In this document: one piece after another, positions 7,805 to 8,252 of the stretch | Layout: every line of letters starts with the position of its first letter | Numbering within the stretch: the first letter of the stretch is position 1 | DNA from: Planctomycetales bacterium | GTDB lineage: Bacteria; Planctomycetota; Phycisphaerae; SM23-33 | Assembly: GCA_030642005.1 (NCBI GenBank) | Contig: DAOWOP010000113.1 | Span: 1-8,252 of the forward strand | Length of the DNA stretch: 8,252 bases | Reading direction: 5' to 3' | Made by a program: the position numbers and the translations under genes | Notes under the pieces: generated by a model | Told to the model about the DNA's origin: nothing | Database searches by the model: none | What the model saw: only the letters and a program-made list of their open reading frames with translations

Positions 7805-7836
7805 CGGGAACATCGGGTTAATCGCCCCGCGGTCCG
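7798..7836 (+). promoter_or_regulatory. Leader antiterminator hairpin (2:3)
   Basis: Bases 7798-7808 (CGGGTCGCGGG) pair with 7826-7836 (CCCGCGGTCCG): 11 continuous pairs, two of them wobbles. The 3' arm uses ten of the twelve bases of the terminator's 5' arm (7824-7835), so the two structures exclude each other. The 5' arm begins one base after the leader stop codon, where a ribosome that finishes the leader would cover it, while a ribosome stalled at the first leucine codons would leave it free. Confidence 0.7.
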
Positions 7837-7860
7837 AAGAAAGGATCGCGGGGCTTTTTT
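7824..7860 (+). terminator. Attenuator terminator upstream of leuA
   Basis: GCCCCGCGGTCC (7824-7835) pairs with GGATCGCGGGGC (7843-7854): 12 base pairs with one G-T, around a 7-base loop, followed by TTTTTT (7855-7860). It is a very strong intrinsic terminator placed after the leader peptide stop and 50 bases before leuA, so it makes sense only as an attenuator. Confidence 0.92.
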
Positions 7861-7909
7861 ATTGGGCTGAATGGACGGCAACTGACGAAACAATAGAAAG
7901 GAGATCGTC

Positions 7910-8252
7910 ATGGCTGAACCGAGAAAAATCCTGATCTTCGATACGACGCTGCGGGACGGCGAGCAATCGCCCGGATGCAGCATGAACCTTACCGAGAAAC
8001 TGGAAGTGGCGCGGATGCTGGAGGCGTTGCGCGTCGATATTATCGAGGCGGGTTTTCCGATTGCATCGCCGGGCGACTTTGAGGCCGTTCAGGCAATCGC
8101 CGGGGAGATCTGCGGCTGCACCGTCGCGGCCCTTGCCCGCGCGGTCGATAAGGACATCGAACGCGCCGCCGAAGCCGTCGCAAAGTCCGAACGCCGGAGG
8201 ATTCACGTCTTCTGCGCTACGAGCGAAATCCACCGCAAACACAAACTCAAAC
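7910..8252 (+). CDS. leuA: 2-isopropylmalate synthase, N-terminal part (cut by window edge)
   Basis: The enzyme condenses acetyl-CoA with 2-oxoisovalerate, the first committed step of leucine synthesis. The visible 114 residues begin the HMGL-type TIM barrel: ILIFDTTLRDGEQSPG (7-22), with the metal and catalytic residues in DTTLRDGEQ, then SMNLTEKLEVARMLEALRVD (24-43) and IIEAGFPIASPGDFEAV (44-60). IHVFCATSEIHRKHKLK (98-114) matches the next strand and loop of the family. AAGGAG six bases before the ATG is a strong ribosome binding site. Citramalate and homocitrate synthases share this fold, but IIEAGFPIASPGDFEAV and the leucine leader upstream favour LeuA. One small oddity is Arg41, where most relatives have glycine. 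The frame is open to the window end, so the regulatory C-terminal domain is not seen. Confidence 0.93.
   Translation, partial: MAEPRKILIFDTTLRDGEQSPGCSMNLTEKLEVARMLEALRVDIIEAGFPIASPGDFEAVQAIAGEICGCTVAALARAVDKDIERAAEAVAKSERRRIHVFCATSEIHRKHKLK

Noticed and set aside
7620..7909. T-box or other tRNA- or metabolite-sensing riboswitch upstream of leuA
   Set aside because: The transcribed leader is only about 185 bases, shows no T-box motif and is fully accounted for by the leader peptide and the competing stems.
7859..8242. 127-codon minus-strand frame opposite leuA
   Set aside because: It is antisense to the conserved DTTLRDGEQ-containing LeuA frame and has no family resemblance.

Overview
This window reads as an ordinary bacterial chromosome segment of moderately high G+C. 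The housekeeping pair rpsO-pnp, a planctomycete-like histidine kinase, a pectate-lyase-fold beta-helix protein and short degenerate repeats in the gaps suggest a Planctomycetota-type lineage, perhaps Phycisphaerae. That assignment is an impression from protein style, not a computed placement.

Minus-strand block (positions about 6395 down to 1). A consensus-like promoter (6367-6395) precedes a single-domain response regulator. It is followed in the same direction by rpsO (ribosomal protein S15), pnp (polynucleotide phosphorylase), a zinc-free NAD(P)H quinone reductase-like oxidoreductase, a right-handed beta-helix protein and a sensorless histidine kinase. A large terminator hairpin with a T-run (84 down to 1) closes the block. 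Only rpsO-pnp is a classical conserved pair. The receiver gene at the head and the kinase gene at the tail could be an interrupted two-component pair, but nothing in the sequence proves it.

Divergent gap (6328-6728). Outward-facing promoters for the response regulator and for a homocysteine S-methyltransferase flank a 208-bp palindromic, MITE-like element with perfect 19-bp ends. A 22-base piece of that element recurs at 7668-7689.

Plus-strand block (6729 to the right edge). A stand-alone zinc homocysteine methyltransferase domain is followed by a roughly 290-bp regulatory region and then the start of leuA (2-isopropylmalate synthase), cut by the window edge.

The best find is the leuA leader. 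A strong promoter drives a very short transcript encoding a 19-residue peptide with eight leucine codons in a nine-codon stretch. Next come an 11-bp antiterminator, a 12-bp terminator with six T's that competes for the same bases, and then leuA with its own ribosome binding site. Every part of a classical ribosome-mediated leucine attenuator is visible. Such attenuators are best known from enteric bacteria, so finding one in a probable planctomycete would be notable.
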